Counted from the stretch's first letter, positions 17,571-26,215 are shown. The stretch: DNA of 64,000 nt from Actinomadura alba (GCF_014323705.1 NZ_JABVEC010000036.1:1-64000), one strand, 5' to 3'. Made by a program: numbers and translations. Notes: generated by a model not told the origin, from the sequence alone.

Positions 17571-19036
17571 TGGCCCTGCTGACGATGACGGGGATCTCCA
17601 AGAGCTTCTTCGGCGTGCCCGTACTCGCCGACGTCGATCTCTCCCTGGCGGCGGGCGAGGTGCACGCGGTCGTCGGCGAGAACGGTGCCGGCAAGTCCAC
17701 GCTGATGAAGGTGCTGGCCGGGGTGCATGCCCCGGATGCCGGAACCATCGAGATAGACGGTCACCCGGTGACCTTCGGTCATCCCTCACGGGCGCAGGCG
17801 GCCGGCGTCGCCACCATCTACCAGGAGCTCACGCTGCTGCCCGAGCGCACGGTCGCGGAGAACATCTTCCTCGGCCGCGAGCCCACCCGCCACGGCCTCA
17901 TCCACCGGGCGGCGATGGACGGACGCACAGCGGAGCTTCTCGGCGAGCTCGCAGAGGACTCGTTCGGCCCGCGCACACCGGTGCGTACCCTCTCGGTCGC
18001 CCAGCAGCAGGTCGTCGAGATCGTCAAGTCGCTCGCCACCGACGCCCGGATCCTGATCATGGACGAGCCGACCGCAGCCCTCGCCGACCATGAGGTCGAG
18101 CTGCTGTACGCGCTGGTCCGCCGGCTCGCCGAGCGCGGCCTCGGCATCCTGTACGTCTCGCATCGGCTGCGCGAGGTCTTCGACCTCTCCCAACAGATCA
18201 CAGTGCTCAAGGACGGCCGCCTCGTCACCACGCTCCGGACCGCGGACACCGACGTCGACCAGGTGGTCCGGGCGATGGTCGGCCGTGAGCTGAGCGCCTA
18301 CTACCCGGATCGCGCGACGCCCGGCGAGGTCGGCCGGCCGCGGCTCTCGGTCAACGGCGGGCGCAACGCCAAGCTGTCCGGCATCGACCTGGAGCTGCGC
18401 GCCGGAGAGGTCGTCGGGGTGGCCGGGCTGCAGGGCTCGGGTCGTACCTCGCTGGCCAGGGCGATGTTCGGGGCAGGCCCGTTCACCGCGGGCGAGATGC
18501 GCGTGGACGGCGCCCCTCTCCGCCCCACCGCGCCCCGCCAGGCGATCCACGCCGGGATCGCGCTGGTCACCGAGGACCGCAAGGCCGAGGGGCTGGCGCT
18601 GCGCCAGACCGTCCGTGACAACGCCCTCCTCGTCGCCCGCGCCACGCGACGCAAGGGCATCGCAGTGGGCGACGTGCTGGAACGTGTCCGGCTGCGCGCC
18701 CGCGGGCACGACCAGCCAGTCCGCTACCTGTCCGGCGGCAACCAGCAGAAGGTCGTGATCGCCAAGTGGCTGGGCATGCGGCCCAAGGTCCTGATCTTCG
18801 ACGAGCCCACCCGCGGTGTGGACGTGGGCGCCAAGGCCGCCATCCACGACCTCGTACGGGAGCTGGCCCGGGACGGAATGGCCGTCCTGATCATCTCATC
18901 CGAGCTGCCGGAGCTCATCGGGATGAGTGACCGGGTGCTGATCATGCGCGAGGGATCGATCGCCGGGGAGCTCCCCGCCGGCCCATCCGAGGAGGACATC
19001 ATGCGACTGGCCACAGGAGGCCGCACCAATGACTGA
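17570..19036 (+). CDS. Sugar ABC transporter ATPase (RbsA/MglA type)
   Basis: A 488-residue protein with two fused ATPase modules. The first has Walker A GENGAGKST (about residue 38), a signature-like VAQQQVVEI and Walker B ILIMDEPTAAL. The second has a degenerate nucleotide site (GLQGSGRTS), the signature LSGGNQQKV and ILIFDEPTRGVDVG. This double architecture is specific to CUT2 monosaccharide importers (ribose, galactose, xylose, inositol). The ATG at 17570 overlaps the preceding stop codon, with GGAGG six bases upstream. Confidence 0.93.
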   Translation: MALLTMTGISKSFFGVPVLADVDLSLAAGEVHAVVGENGAGKSTLMKVLAGVHAPDAGTIEIDGHPVTFGHPSRAQAAGVATIYQELTLLPERTVAENIFLGREPTRHGLIHRAAMDGRTAELLGELAEDSFGPRTPVRTLSVAQQQVVEIVKSLATDARILIMDEPTAALADHEVELLYALVRRLAERGLGILYVSHRLREVFDLSQQITVLKDGRLVTTLRTADTDVDQVVRAMVGRELSAYYPDRATPGEVGRPRLSVNGGRNAKLSGIDLELRAGEVVGVAGLQGSGRTSLARAMFGAGPFTAGEMRVDGAPLRPTAPRQAIHAGIALVTEDRKAEGLALRQTVRDNALLVARATRRKGIAVGDVLERVRLRARGHDQPVRYLSGGNQQKVVIAKWLGMRPKVLIFDEPTRGVDVGAKAAIHDLVRELARDGMAVLIISSELPELIGMSDRVLIMREGSIAGELPAGPSEEDIMRLATGGRTND

Positions 19037-20033
19037 GGTGGCCGTGCGGACCGCCGATCGACGGCAGGCCCGCGTGCCGGGGCTCACTGATCCGGTTGTG
19101 ATGGTCTACCTGGCGCTGGCCGGAGTGACCGCGCTGGGCTTTATCACCGTGGAGGCCCGTGGCGGCGACTTCCTGACCCTCACCAACGTCGTCGGCATCC
19201 TGCACAACTCGGTGGTCCTCGGGTTGGTGGCGCTCGGCCAGACGGCCGCCATCCTCACCGGGTCACTCGACCTGTCGGTCGCGTACCTCATCAGCATCTG
19301 CACGCTGGTCGCCGCCGAGACCATGAACGGGCAGGACAGCCGTGTGCTGCCGGCGATGCTCGTGGTGCTCGGGATGTCGGCCACGGTGGGCTTGATCAAT
19401 GGGATCGTCATCACCAAGCTCCAGGTCAACGCCTTCATCGCGACGCTCGGCGTAGCGTTCATCCTGCGCGGCTACATTGAGGACAACTACACGGGTCCGG
19501 CCGGGAAGGTCCCGGTCTCCTTCCAGCACCTGGGCTACGACCGGATCGGCCCCATTCCGGTCTCGGCCTTCGTACTGGCCGGGGCCACCGTCGCGCTGTG
19601 GCTGGTACTGCGCCGCACCAGGCTGGGCTACCACATGTACGCGGTCGGCGGCGACGAGCAGATCGCCCGGCTGTCCGGGGTCCGTACCCACCGGGTCAAG
19701 ATCGCCGCGCACGTCCTTTGCTCGCTGTCCGCCGGGGTCGCCGGGCTCATACTGGCCAGCCGGCTCGGCGCGGGCGCCCCGTGGGCGGGCACGGAGGCGC
19801 GGTACGACCTGGAGTCCATCGCCGCGGTGGTGCTCGGTGGCACCGTCCTGGCCGGCGGGCGCGGCGGCGTCGCAGGAACCCTCGGCGGAGTCCTGATACT
19901 CGCCGTCCTCGACAGCGTGTTCAACCAGCTCGGCGTGGACCCCTTCTTCAAGAACGTGGTCCGCGGCGCGGTCATCATCGCGGCGGTCGCCCTCTACGCC
20001 CGCCGCGGCCAGAGAGCGGGTGACAACACATGA
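19029..20033 (+). CDS. Sugar ABC transporter permease 1 (RbsC type)
   Basis: A 334-residue polytopic protein of the BPD_transp_2 / RbsC family with eight to ten hydrophobic helices. It contains the segment LGQTAAILTGSLDLSVAYLI near residue 75 and the late motif AVVLGGTVLAGGRGG, both typical of CUT2 permeases. It starts 8 bp inside the ATPase gene and ends 4 bp inside the next gene. Confidence 0.92.
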   Translation: MTEVAVRTADRRQARVPGLTDPVVMVYLALAGVTALGFITVEARGGDFLTLTNVVGILHNSVVLGLVALGQTAAILTGSLDLSVAYLISICTLVAAETMNGQDSRVLPAMLVVLGMSATVGLINGIVITKLQVNAFIATLGVAFILRGYIEDNYTGPAGKVPVSFQHLGYDRIGPIPVSAFVLAGATVALWLVLRRTRLGYHMYAVGGDEQIARLSGVRTHRVKIAAHVLCSLSAGVAGLILASRLGAGAPWAGTEARYDLESIAAVVLGGTVLAGGRGGVAGTLGGVLILAVLDSVFNQLGVDPFFKNVVRGAVIIAAVALYARRGQRAGDNT

Positions 20034-21037
20034 CAGCACTCGCGGTGGATATCAGGCGCGAGGGGCTGCGGCGGGCGCTGCAGGCCGGGGCGCCTGTGTA
20101 CCTGCTGCTCGCGGCGCTGCTGGTGGCGATCGCAGTCGCCGACCCGGGATTCTTTGAGCCGGACCGGCTGCTGGCCTTCGCCAAACGGTCGGCGCCGCTG
20201 GTCATCCTGGCCGCCGGTCAATACCTGGTGATCGTGTCGGGCGGCTACGACCTGTCCGTCGGTTCGCTGGTCACCGTCGGCGTGGTCGTAGCGGCCGAGA
20301 CGTTCAACGAGTTCCCCGGCGCACCGTGGCCGGCCGTGGTGGCCCTGCTGCTGGCAGGCGGCGCGCTGGTCGGCTTGGCCAACGGGCTCATCGTCGCCGT
20401 GCTGCGAGTACCGTCGTTCATCGCAACCCTCGGCATGATGCTGATCCTGGAGGGCGCGGTCTTCTACTGGACCCAAGGATCCCCGCACGGCAGCCTGCCC
20501 GAGGATTTCCGCGCGCTCGGCCGAGGGAACGCGGTCGGTTCGTTGCCCTGGGCGGTCGTCATCTGCCTGGCCGTCGGCACCGCGACCGTGCTGCTGATGC
20601 GCGCCGCCTTCGGCCGGACCCTGCTGGCGACCGGCGACAACGAGCGCGCCGCCGCGCTCGCCGGAGTTCGCGTCGCTCGCATCCGCTTGGCCGTGTTCAC
20701 GCTGTCCGGCCTGGCGGCGGCGATCGCCGCAGTGCTGGTCGGCGGCTTTTCCGGGATCTCCGCCCAGGCCGGACGAGGCGACGAGTTCGAGGCCATCACG
20801 GCCGTGGTCCTCGGCGGCGCGGCGCTCGGCGGCGGCGCCGGCTCCGTGGTCGCCGCGATGGCCGGCGCGTTCTCCCTGCAGGCACTGTTCACCCTGCTCA
20901 ACTTGCATGGCGTCTCGGGGGCGCTGGAATCCACCGTGCAGGGGCTCATCGTCATCGCCGCGGTCTGGCTTGGGGCCGTCAACTGGTCCCGCGTCCGCCG
21001 TCGCCCTGCAACCACCACCCCGCGAGGAGAAGCATGA
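20030..21037 (+). CDS. Sugar ABC transporter permease 2 (RbsC type)
   Basis: A 335-residue second permease of the same family, with AAGQYLVIVSGGYDLSVGSL near residue 65 and AVVLGGAALGGGAGS near the C-terminus. It overlaps both neighbours by 4 bp in ATGA junctions. Two different permeases imply a heterodimeric membrane channel. Confidence 0.92.
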   Translation: MTALAVDIRREGLRRALQAGAPVYLLLAALLVAIAVADPGFFEPDRLLAFAKRSAPLVILAAGQYLVIVSGGYDLSVGSLVTVGVVVAAETFNEFPGAPWPAVVALLLAGGALVGLANGLIVAVLRVPSFIATLGMMLILEGAVFYWTQGSPHGSLPEDFRALGRGNAVGSLPWAVVICLAVGTATVLLMRAAFGRTLLATGDNERAAALAGVRVARIRLAVFTLSGLAAAIAAVLVGGFSGISAQAGRGDEFEAITAVVLGGAALGGGAGSVVAAMAGAFSLQALFTLLNLHGVSGALESTVQGLIVIAAVWLGAVNWSRVRRRPATTTPRGEA

Positions 21038-22236
21038 GACGAACAAACCTTTCCGCCGTGGCGCTGGCCGCCGGGACACTCGCCGTCGCGTCGGCGCTGA
21101 CCTCGTGTTCCAGTGACGTGCCAACGGGGGAAGCCAACCCGGGCACGTCCACCAGCGCCGCCAAGACCGGCGACGCGCAGTCGAAGTTCTTCGAACAGGC
21201 CGAGTACGACAAGCAGCTCGCGCTGCGGAACAAGACCCCGCAGGGCCCGGCCGACCGGCCGTGGGAGCAAATGTTCGACCCGCAGATGGTGCAGACCGAC
21301 AAGTACAAGAAGAGCGGCGGCCTCCACCTGTGCTTTTCCAACGCCGGGGTGTTCAACCCGTGGCGCCAGGTCGGCCTCAAGAACATACGGGCGGAGGTGT
21401 CGCAGCACAAAGAGATCACCGAGTTCACGGTCTTCGACGGGCAGGGCAAGGACGACAAGCAGATCTCCGATATCCAGGAGCTCACCGGCAAGGGCTGCGA
21501 CGCGCTGATCGTCTCGCCCAACACCACCGCCACGCTCACCCCCGCGGTCACCTCCGCCTGCGGCAAGTTGCCGGTGATCGTGTTCGACCGGGGTGTCGAC
21601 ACGGATTGCCCGGTCACCTTCATCAACCCGATCGGCGGCTACGCGTACGGCGCCACCGCGGCCGAGTTCCTCGTCCAGAAGGTGAAGCCGGGCGGCAAGA
21701 TCCTGGCACTGCGGATCTCCCCGGGCGTGGACGTCCTGGAGAACCGGTGGTCAGCGGCCAAACTCGCGTTCGACAAGGCCGGCTTGAAGGTCGCGGACGT
21801 GCAGTTCACCGAGGGTGATACGGCCAAGACCAAGAGCATCGTTGCCGACGCGATCCAGCGCAGCGGCGGCGTCGACGGGGTCTGGATGGATGCCGGTGCC
21901 ACTTCGGTCGCCGCCGTCGAGGCGTTCGAGGACGCCGGGCGGGACGTACCGCCGATCACCGGCGAAGACCAGCAGGACTTCCTGAAGGTGTGGAAGGACA
22001 AGAAACTCACTGCGATCGCCCCCACCTACCCGACGTTCCAGTGGCGGACGCCGATCATCGCGGCGCTGCGGATCCTGGCCGGGCAGCCGGTACCGAAGGA
22101 GTGGAAGCTCCCGCAGCCGACCATCACCGAGCAGAACCTCGGGCAGTACTACAAGCCCAACATGCCACCGCTGCACTACGCGATGTGCGGCTGCGAGAAT
22201 CTGCCCGGCTTCCCGCAGGCCTGGGGCGGCAAGTAG
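21034..22236 (+). CDS. Sugar ABC transporter substrate-binding lipoprotein
   Basis: A 400-residue exported lipoprotein: a short signal peptide ending in the lipobox LTSC (Cys about residue 27), a linker, and a periplasmic-binding-protein type I (RbsB-like) domain with the segment CDALIVSPNTTATLTP and the ligand-side Asp in IVFDRGVDTDC. The C-terminus has an unusual Cys pair (MCGCENLPG). The ATG at 21034 overlaps the upstream stop, with GAGGAGAA before it. It supplies substrate to the importer encoded by the three preceding genes. Confidence 0.92.
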   Translation: MRRTNLSAVALAAGTLAVASALTSCSSDVPTGEANPGTSTSAAKTGDAQSKFFEQAEYDKQLALRNKTPQGPADRPWEQMFDPQMVQTDKYKKSGGLHLCFSNAGVFNPWRQVGLKNIRAEVSQHKEITEFTVFDGQGKDDKQISDIQELTGKGCDALIVSPNTTATLTPAVTSACGKLPVIVFDRGVDTDCPVTFINPIGGYAYGATAAEFLVQKVKPGGKILALRISPGVDVLENRWSAAKLAFDKAGLKVADVQFTEGDTAKTKSIVADAIQRSGGVDGVWMDAGATSVAAVEAFEDAGRDVPPITGEDQQDFLKVWKDKKLTAIAPTYPTFQWRTPIIAALRILAGQPVPKEWKLPQPTITEQNLGQYYKPNMPPLHYAMCGCENLPGFPQAWGGK

Positions 22237-22252
22237 AAAGGAGCTGGTCGAG

Positions 22253-23119
22253 TTGTTCCCGATCGGCGTCAACACCTGGATCTGGGAATCCCCCCTCACC
22301 GGCGGCGCCCTCGCCGCGCTCGCGCCCAGGATCCGCGGGTTCGGCGCCGATGCCGTCGAGCTACCGGTGGAGGAGCTCGACGACTGGGACCCGGTGGCCG
22401 CCCGCAAGGTCCTGGACGACAACGGGCTCACTGCTGCGGCGGTGTGCGCCGTCATCCCTCCGGGCCGTGACCTGGTCGCCGCCGACCCTCCCACGGTGGC
22501 CCGCGCCCAGGACTACCTGCGCCGCTGCATCGACGCGGCGGCGCAGGTCGGGGCGCCGGTGGTGGCCGGGCCGATGTACGCCGGGGTCGGCCGGACCTGG
22601 CGAATGGACCCCGGCGAACGGGCCCTGCACTACGCCGAACTGCGGGCGGCCCTGGAACCGGTCGCCGAGCACGCCCACGCCGCCGGCGTGCGGCTCGCCG
22701 TCGAGCCGCTCAACCGGTACGAGACCAGCCTGCTCAACACCGTTGCGCAGGCCATGGAGGCGCTCGACGGGCTGCCCACCGAGACGGTCGGCCTGGCGCT
22801 CGACGTCTATCACATGAACATCGAGGAGCACGATCTCGTCCGACCCGTCGCCGCCGCCGGATCCCGGATCGCGCACGTCCAGGTCTGCGCCAACGACCGT
22901 GGCGCCCCCGGCACCGACCACCTCGACTGGACCGGCTTTCTGACCGCCCTGCGTGACGCCGGCTACACCGGCTCGCTGTCCATCGAGTCCTTCACCGCGC
23001 ACAACGCCACGATCGCGGTGGCCGCATCCATCTGGCGGCCGCTGGCCCGCAGCCAGGATGCGATCGCCGCCGACGGCATCGCATTCCTGCGCCGCATGAC
23101 CGAGTCCCTGTCCAGCTGA
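22253..23119 (+). CDS. Sugar phosphate isomerase/epimerase family (TIM barrel)
   Basis: A 288-residue TIM-barrel protein of the AP_endonuc_2 / xylose-isomerase-like family. It shows the metal-ligand pattern of ketose 3-epimerases: Glu in VEPLNRYE, Asp in ALDVYHMN, His in VQVCANDRG and Glu in SIESF. The closest type known to me is D-tagatose/D-psicose 3-epimerase; several relatives act on 3-keto glycosides. It starts at TTG 22253 with AAAGGAG ten bases upstream, 16 bp after the binding-protein gene, as the last gene of the sugar operon. Confidence 0.85.
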   Translation: MFPIGVNTWIWESPLTGGALAALAPRIRGFGADAVELPVEELDDWDPVAARKVLDDNGLTAAAVCAVIPPGRDLVAADPPTVARAQDYLRRCIDAAAQVGAPVVAGPMYAGVGRTWRMDPGERALHYAELRAALEPVAEHAHAAGVRLAVEPLNRYETSLLNTVAQAMEALDGLPTETVGLALDVYHMNIEEHDLVRPVAAAGSRIAHVQVCANDRGAPGTDHLDWTGFLTALRDAGYTGSLSIESFTAHNATIAVAASIWRPLARSQDAIAADGIAFLRRMTESLSS

Positions 23120-23124
23120 CTCCC

Positions 23125-23226
23125 CCGCCCGTCCGAACAAGCCTGATGTCAGGGAGCGTTCGATCTGGTCGATCACGTAGCGCGACAGGTTCTTGCCGAG
23201 ATCGTCGCCGCGGACGAAGAGACTGC
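23125..23226 (-). pseudogene. Fragment of a thioredoxin-reductase-like flavoprotein
   Basis: The minus-strand translation over this stretch contains SLFVRGDDLGKNLSRYVID, which resembles the NAD-domain segment of thioredoxin-reductase-like FAD enzymes (typically VRGxxLxxxMSxYLxxRI). It has no start or conserved flanks. It is a short relic. Confidence 0.4.
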
Positions 23227-23446
23227 CTTACCGGGTGCCGTGAAGCACTGCCAGTCGAGCTCGATGTTTGCTCGTCGTTAGCTCGGATGTCGCAGAACGG
23301 CACGTCACCACCCAACAGGCGCCGACAGCGGAACCGGTCGAGTCGCGACCGGTGCCGGCCGCACCGGTCCCGGCTGGTCTACCGCCCAGGGCGCAGGATA
23401 TGAACACCCGACTCATTCACGCACGTCAAGGCAGGTTTGAAGGTCG

Positions 23447-23545
23447 CTTGGCAACACGCATCATGCAGTGCCAAATCGGCGGCTGATCACAAGCCGACCA
23501 CCCGACACCGCCCAGGAGATCATGCAGCCATCTGTATGGCTCCCT
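23447..23545 (+). repeat. Dispersed repeat, copy 3
   Basis: Same orientation as copy 1. It has AACACGCATCATGCAG, GCTGATCAC, GCCGACCACC and the core GAGATCATGCAGCCATCTGT, with one base changed after the core (GTATGG instead of GTGTGG). It is followed directly by a degenerate tRNA T-arm-like sequence (reverse strand GGGTTCGAATCCCC at about 23550-23564), which does not complete a tRNA. Confidence 0.58.
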
Positions 23546-23574
23546 GTTGGGGATTCGAACCCGTGCAACCGACA

Positions 23575-23662
23575 CCACCGCGCGGCCTGCGCAATCAAGG
23601 CGCTGGCCGAGTTCGCCGCCGGTCGCTACTCCCGGGGCAAGGTCGTCGTCACCGTCTGAGCC
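23575..23662 (+). pseudogene. C-terminal relic of an MDR/zinc-type oxidoreductase
   Basis: The frame ending in TGA near 23660 reads AIKALAEFAAGRYSRGKVVV followed by TV, which matches the usual C-terminus of NADPH:quinone oxidoreductase-type MDR proteins (hxxGKxVxxV). Only about 25 codons survive. Confidence 0.45.
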
Positions 23663-23779
23663 GTCCAGTCGTCCCCGGGCACCCGTACAGCGGGACGCCA
23701 GTGCCTCGCCCGGCGGGCCCCGGGGCCCGCCGGTGCCATCCGCGCACGGTGACGTGCAGGCGCCGGACGCGCCACGCTT

Positions 23780-23915
23780 GACTTCTTCCACCCAGCGAGC
23801 GTGTCGGGCACCTCGTCGGCGCGATGGCCTGGGAGCCCGACGTACAGCGCCGGGAACCTGGCGGACGGCGACCATCGTAGAGAACCCGTCGAAGACACCG
23901 GGAGCCACCACTAGT
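23780..23915 (-). pseudogene. Possible relic of an isocitrate lyase/PEP mutase-family gene
   Basis: Minus-strand frames give VAPGVFDGFSTMVA and then, in another frame, RFPALYVG. Together they look like the N-terminal substrate loop of the PEP mutase/isocitrate lyase family (APGxxDxxSAxxxxxxGFxAxYxxG) after a frameshift. The resemblance is short, so the assignment is tentative. The rest of 23660-24030 shows nothing that I recognise. Confidence 0.25.
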
Positions 23916-24030
23916 TCGGCACGGCCGCGGCCAGCGACCAGGGTTCGGCGGCGTCATGGCTCGGCATGCTTCCCCTCCTCATCCTCATGACCACATCCTT
24001 GAAACTGGGGTCCTGGAATCGGGACCGGCT

Positions 24031-24675
24031 CTAGGCACCGGTAAAGGCGTGCAGCTCGGCGGCGCAGTGGGCGGAGAAGACGGTCACCTGATCGCCGTGG
24101 TCGCGCACCAGGTCGAGCAGCCGCCGCTGGTTGCCCCGGCGGGCGCGGCGATCCGCCTGGACCAGCGTCTGGAACATCGCCAGGCCAGGCGGGCAGTGTG
24201 GACGGGCCGAATCGAGCTCGTCGTGGTGGAAGTAGGAGTCGCCCGCGTGCAGTAGCCAGCCTGCGCCGGTGTCGACGGCCATGCCCGCGTGCCCGCGCGA
24301 GTGGCCGGCCAGAGGGATGAGCAGGATTTCCGGCGGCAGCCCCTTCAACTCCCGGACGGCCTCGAACCCGAACCACGGCTCGCCCGCGTCGGCATAGGAC
24401 GTCCAGTGCGGACCGTGGGTGAACTGGACGGCGCGGTAGCGGGTGCGCTCCACCCGGCCCCGTGGTTCCCACAGCGCTTGCAGTTCCTCGGCGTAGACGT
24501 GCACGTTCGCCTCGGAGAAGTCGACCAGCCCGCCAATGTGATCGGCGTCGAGGTGGGTGACCACGATGTCGCGCACGTCCCTGGGGTCATACCCGAGCCG
24601 TTTCACCTGCTCGACGGCGGTTTCCAGCGGGGCGCCACCGTCTGTCGTGCCGAGTCCAGCCGTCTGTCGTGCCAT
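24031..24675 (-). pseudogene. 5'-truncated MBL-fold hydrolase
   Basis: The 214-residue frame has the metallo-beta-lactamase motif THLDADHIGG (two-metal HxDxDH site) near residue 40, GHSRGHAG and the later metal ligands LHAGDSYFHHDE, with the final SAHC. Lactonase/hydrolase relatives normally have about 40-60 further residues before the HxDxDH motif, including the first strands and a GLG turn. Here the N-terminus begins abruptly next to a decayed TetR gene. It is probably a non-functional or altered remnant, although the catalytic ligands are intact. Confidence 0.6.
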
Positions 24676-24775
24676 GGACGCGCTCGACCCGGGCCGCTGC
24701 CTCTGACGTATCGTCGGCTCGCCAGCACGACCGGAACCTGATCACCGGCGGATTTGGCCTGCTGCCGGTCCCGGG

Positions 24776-25250
24776 TCAGCGCGCGACCGCGGTCGCCCAG
24801 GCTCCTACGAGTGCCGTCGTCGCGATGCCCGCCTGCTCGGCGGCGGTGTCGACGGCGATGTCGATATCGCCCGACTCGCTCCTCCACGCGCCGTCGAGTA
24901 GGGGGCGGCGAATCCGTGCGCGGTGGCTGCCACGGCGGCGGCGAGCTCGTCAGCGCGCGGCGTGACTTCCCGTGCCGGTTCCCGAACGCATCGACGATCG
25001 GTCGGGCGACAACGGCCAGCTCGGGATAGCGCGCCTTGTCCAACCCGGAGCCGTAGAGCACCTGGAACAGCGAGGCGTGCTCTGCGGTGAATCGCACGTA
25101 GGTCTTAGCGGCGGCAGCGAGCCGCTCCGCTGGCGGAGCGGCCGGTTCGACCCGGTCGGCCAGCGCCGCCGCCAGCTCCCCCACGGCGCGGGCGGCGGTT
25201 GCGGCGAGCAGCTCGTCCCGGTCGGCGAATGCCGCGCCGCAAAAACCGGA
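24776..25250 (-). pseudogene. Decayed TetR-family regulator
   Basis: On the minus strand, FADRDELLAATAARAVGELA through SLFQVLYGSGLDKARYPEL matches the ligand-binding half of a WHG/TetR_C-type regulator. It then continues only after frame changes, as ELAAAVAATAHGFAAP and LLDGAWRSESGDIDIAVDTA to a TGA at 24776. The helix-turn-helix half is absent, and at least two frameshifts are needed. The 5' side abuts an unrelated fragment on the other strand. Confidence 0.55.
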
Positions 25251-25683
25251 CACCCTCGTCGCCGCCGATTCCAACGGCAACGACGCCACCCTGGCGGTGT
25301 GCAGCGTGAGTACCGGCCAGGCCGACCTACATGCGAAGCGCGTTGATCCAGGGCCAGACGGGTGCGCGAGCCTAAAGGACCTCGCCTTGACGCCGGATGC
25401 CGGGCGGGTCGTTGTCGCCTGCGGCTCGCCCTATTACCACCAGGCGTTCCGCACCGCCGACCTGTCGGACGACGGCCGCTACACCACCGGCACCTACCCC
25501 AACGCGGTGGCCATCGCCTCCGACGGAGTGATCGCGGCGGGCAGCGACAGCTCCACCTCGTCCGACGTATACCTGCTGGACCCCCCGCAGCTCGGGCCGC
25601 CCTCGCCTGCTCGGCCCGGCGACGGCGTTCCAGCAGCCACTCGGGAAAGTACGAACCGCGGCGCCCGCAGGTTCAGACCCTGA
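25236..25683 (+). pseudogene. Fragment of a beta-propeller (YncE-like) surface protein
   Basis: The frame reads LALTPDAGRVVVACGSPYYH, FRTADLSDDGRYTTGTYPNA and VAIASDGVIAAGSDSSTSS, a repeating strand pattern typical of seven-bladed propeller segments in exported Ig-repeat proteins. There is no signal peptide and the C-terminal 40 residues are low-complexity. Both ends look cut. The sequence 25684-26113 after it has no recognisable gene; it contains an inverted repeat ACCTGCGG / CCGCAGGT near 26070-26096. Confidence 0.4.
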
Positions 25684-26113
25684 ACCGCTCGAAAATTGGC
25701 TTCAGGCGCTGTCCCGCAGGTTTCACGCAGGAGTGCGCCTGGACACTTCGTAGGCAGCCAATCGGCACACCCCCAACCAGCTGCGCGTCACATTCTGCCC
25801 GCTACCTGCCACGAGATGCCTAAGATCACCGCTGCCGGCTTCGGGCGACCTCTGCTACCGGCCAGATGAGCAGAGCAATATGCGCGCACCGTAAGCGGTG
25901 CGAATCGTGTGCGACCGAACGACGTCTGAAGCCCTAACGAACCCCAGACCGCCCCGCTCCCCCGGTCGGTGCTCCCGTTGCTCCCGCCCGGAGCGGGGAG
26001 CAGCGGGAGGCACACATGGTCCCTGAACCGTCCTGAACAGGCGTCAACAAGCGTCATCGCACGGCGCTGACCTGCGGCATCTCAAAAAACCGCAGGTCAG
26101 GGCATGATCGGAA

Positions 26114-26163
26114 CTACCTTGACACGGTAGAGGTCACTGGTTCAATCCCAGTATCGCCCACCA
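26114..26163 (+). tRNA. 3' half of tRNA-Val(GAC), probable attachment-site scar
   Basis: The sequence has a complete anticodon arm CTACC-TTGACAC-GGTAG with anticodon GAC, the variable loop AGGTC, a perfect T-arm ACTGG-TTCAATC-CCAGT, and the acceptor 3' strand ATCGCCC followed by ACCA. The 5' acceptor strand and D-arm are missing: the preceding bases do not pair or resemble them. Truncation at the anticodon arm is what integrative elements leave when they use a tRNA gene as attachment site. Confidence 0.6.
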
Positions 26164-26167
26164 CATC

Positions 26168-26215
26168 ATCCCCAGGTCAGGATCATGATCCCGATCTGGG
26201 GATCTTTGTTTTCCG
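26168..26215 (+). terminator. Rho-independent-like terminator after the tRNA remnant
   Basis: CCCCAGGTC and GATCTGGGG pair around a loop, followed by the T-rich tract ATCTTTGTTTT. The position just after the tRNA 3' end fits a tRNA terminator. The region 26216-26500 that follows contains no gene I can support. Confidence 0.6.

Noticed and set aside
17786..18847. 353-codon minus-strand frame inside the ABC ATPase gene
   Set aside because: Antisense shadow of a gene with all ATPase motifs; no ribosome site or family match.
19263..20039. 258-codon minus-strand frame across a permease gene
   Set aside because: Antisense to a permease gene in a tight operon; composition is D/G/R-rich as expected for a shadow frame.
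20326..21033. Long N-terminal extension of the binding-protein frame
   Set aside because: The extension is an Arg-rich shadow of permease 2. The lipoprotein signal and ribosome site place the start at 21034.
23546..23600. Possible minus-strand tRNA with GGGTTCGAATCCCC
   Set aside because: Only three of five T-stem pairs form, and no acceptor or anticodon stems can be drawn.
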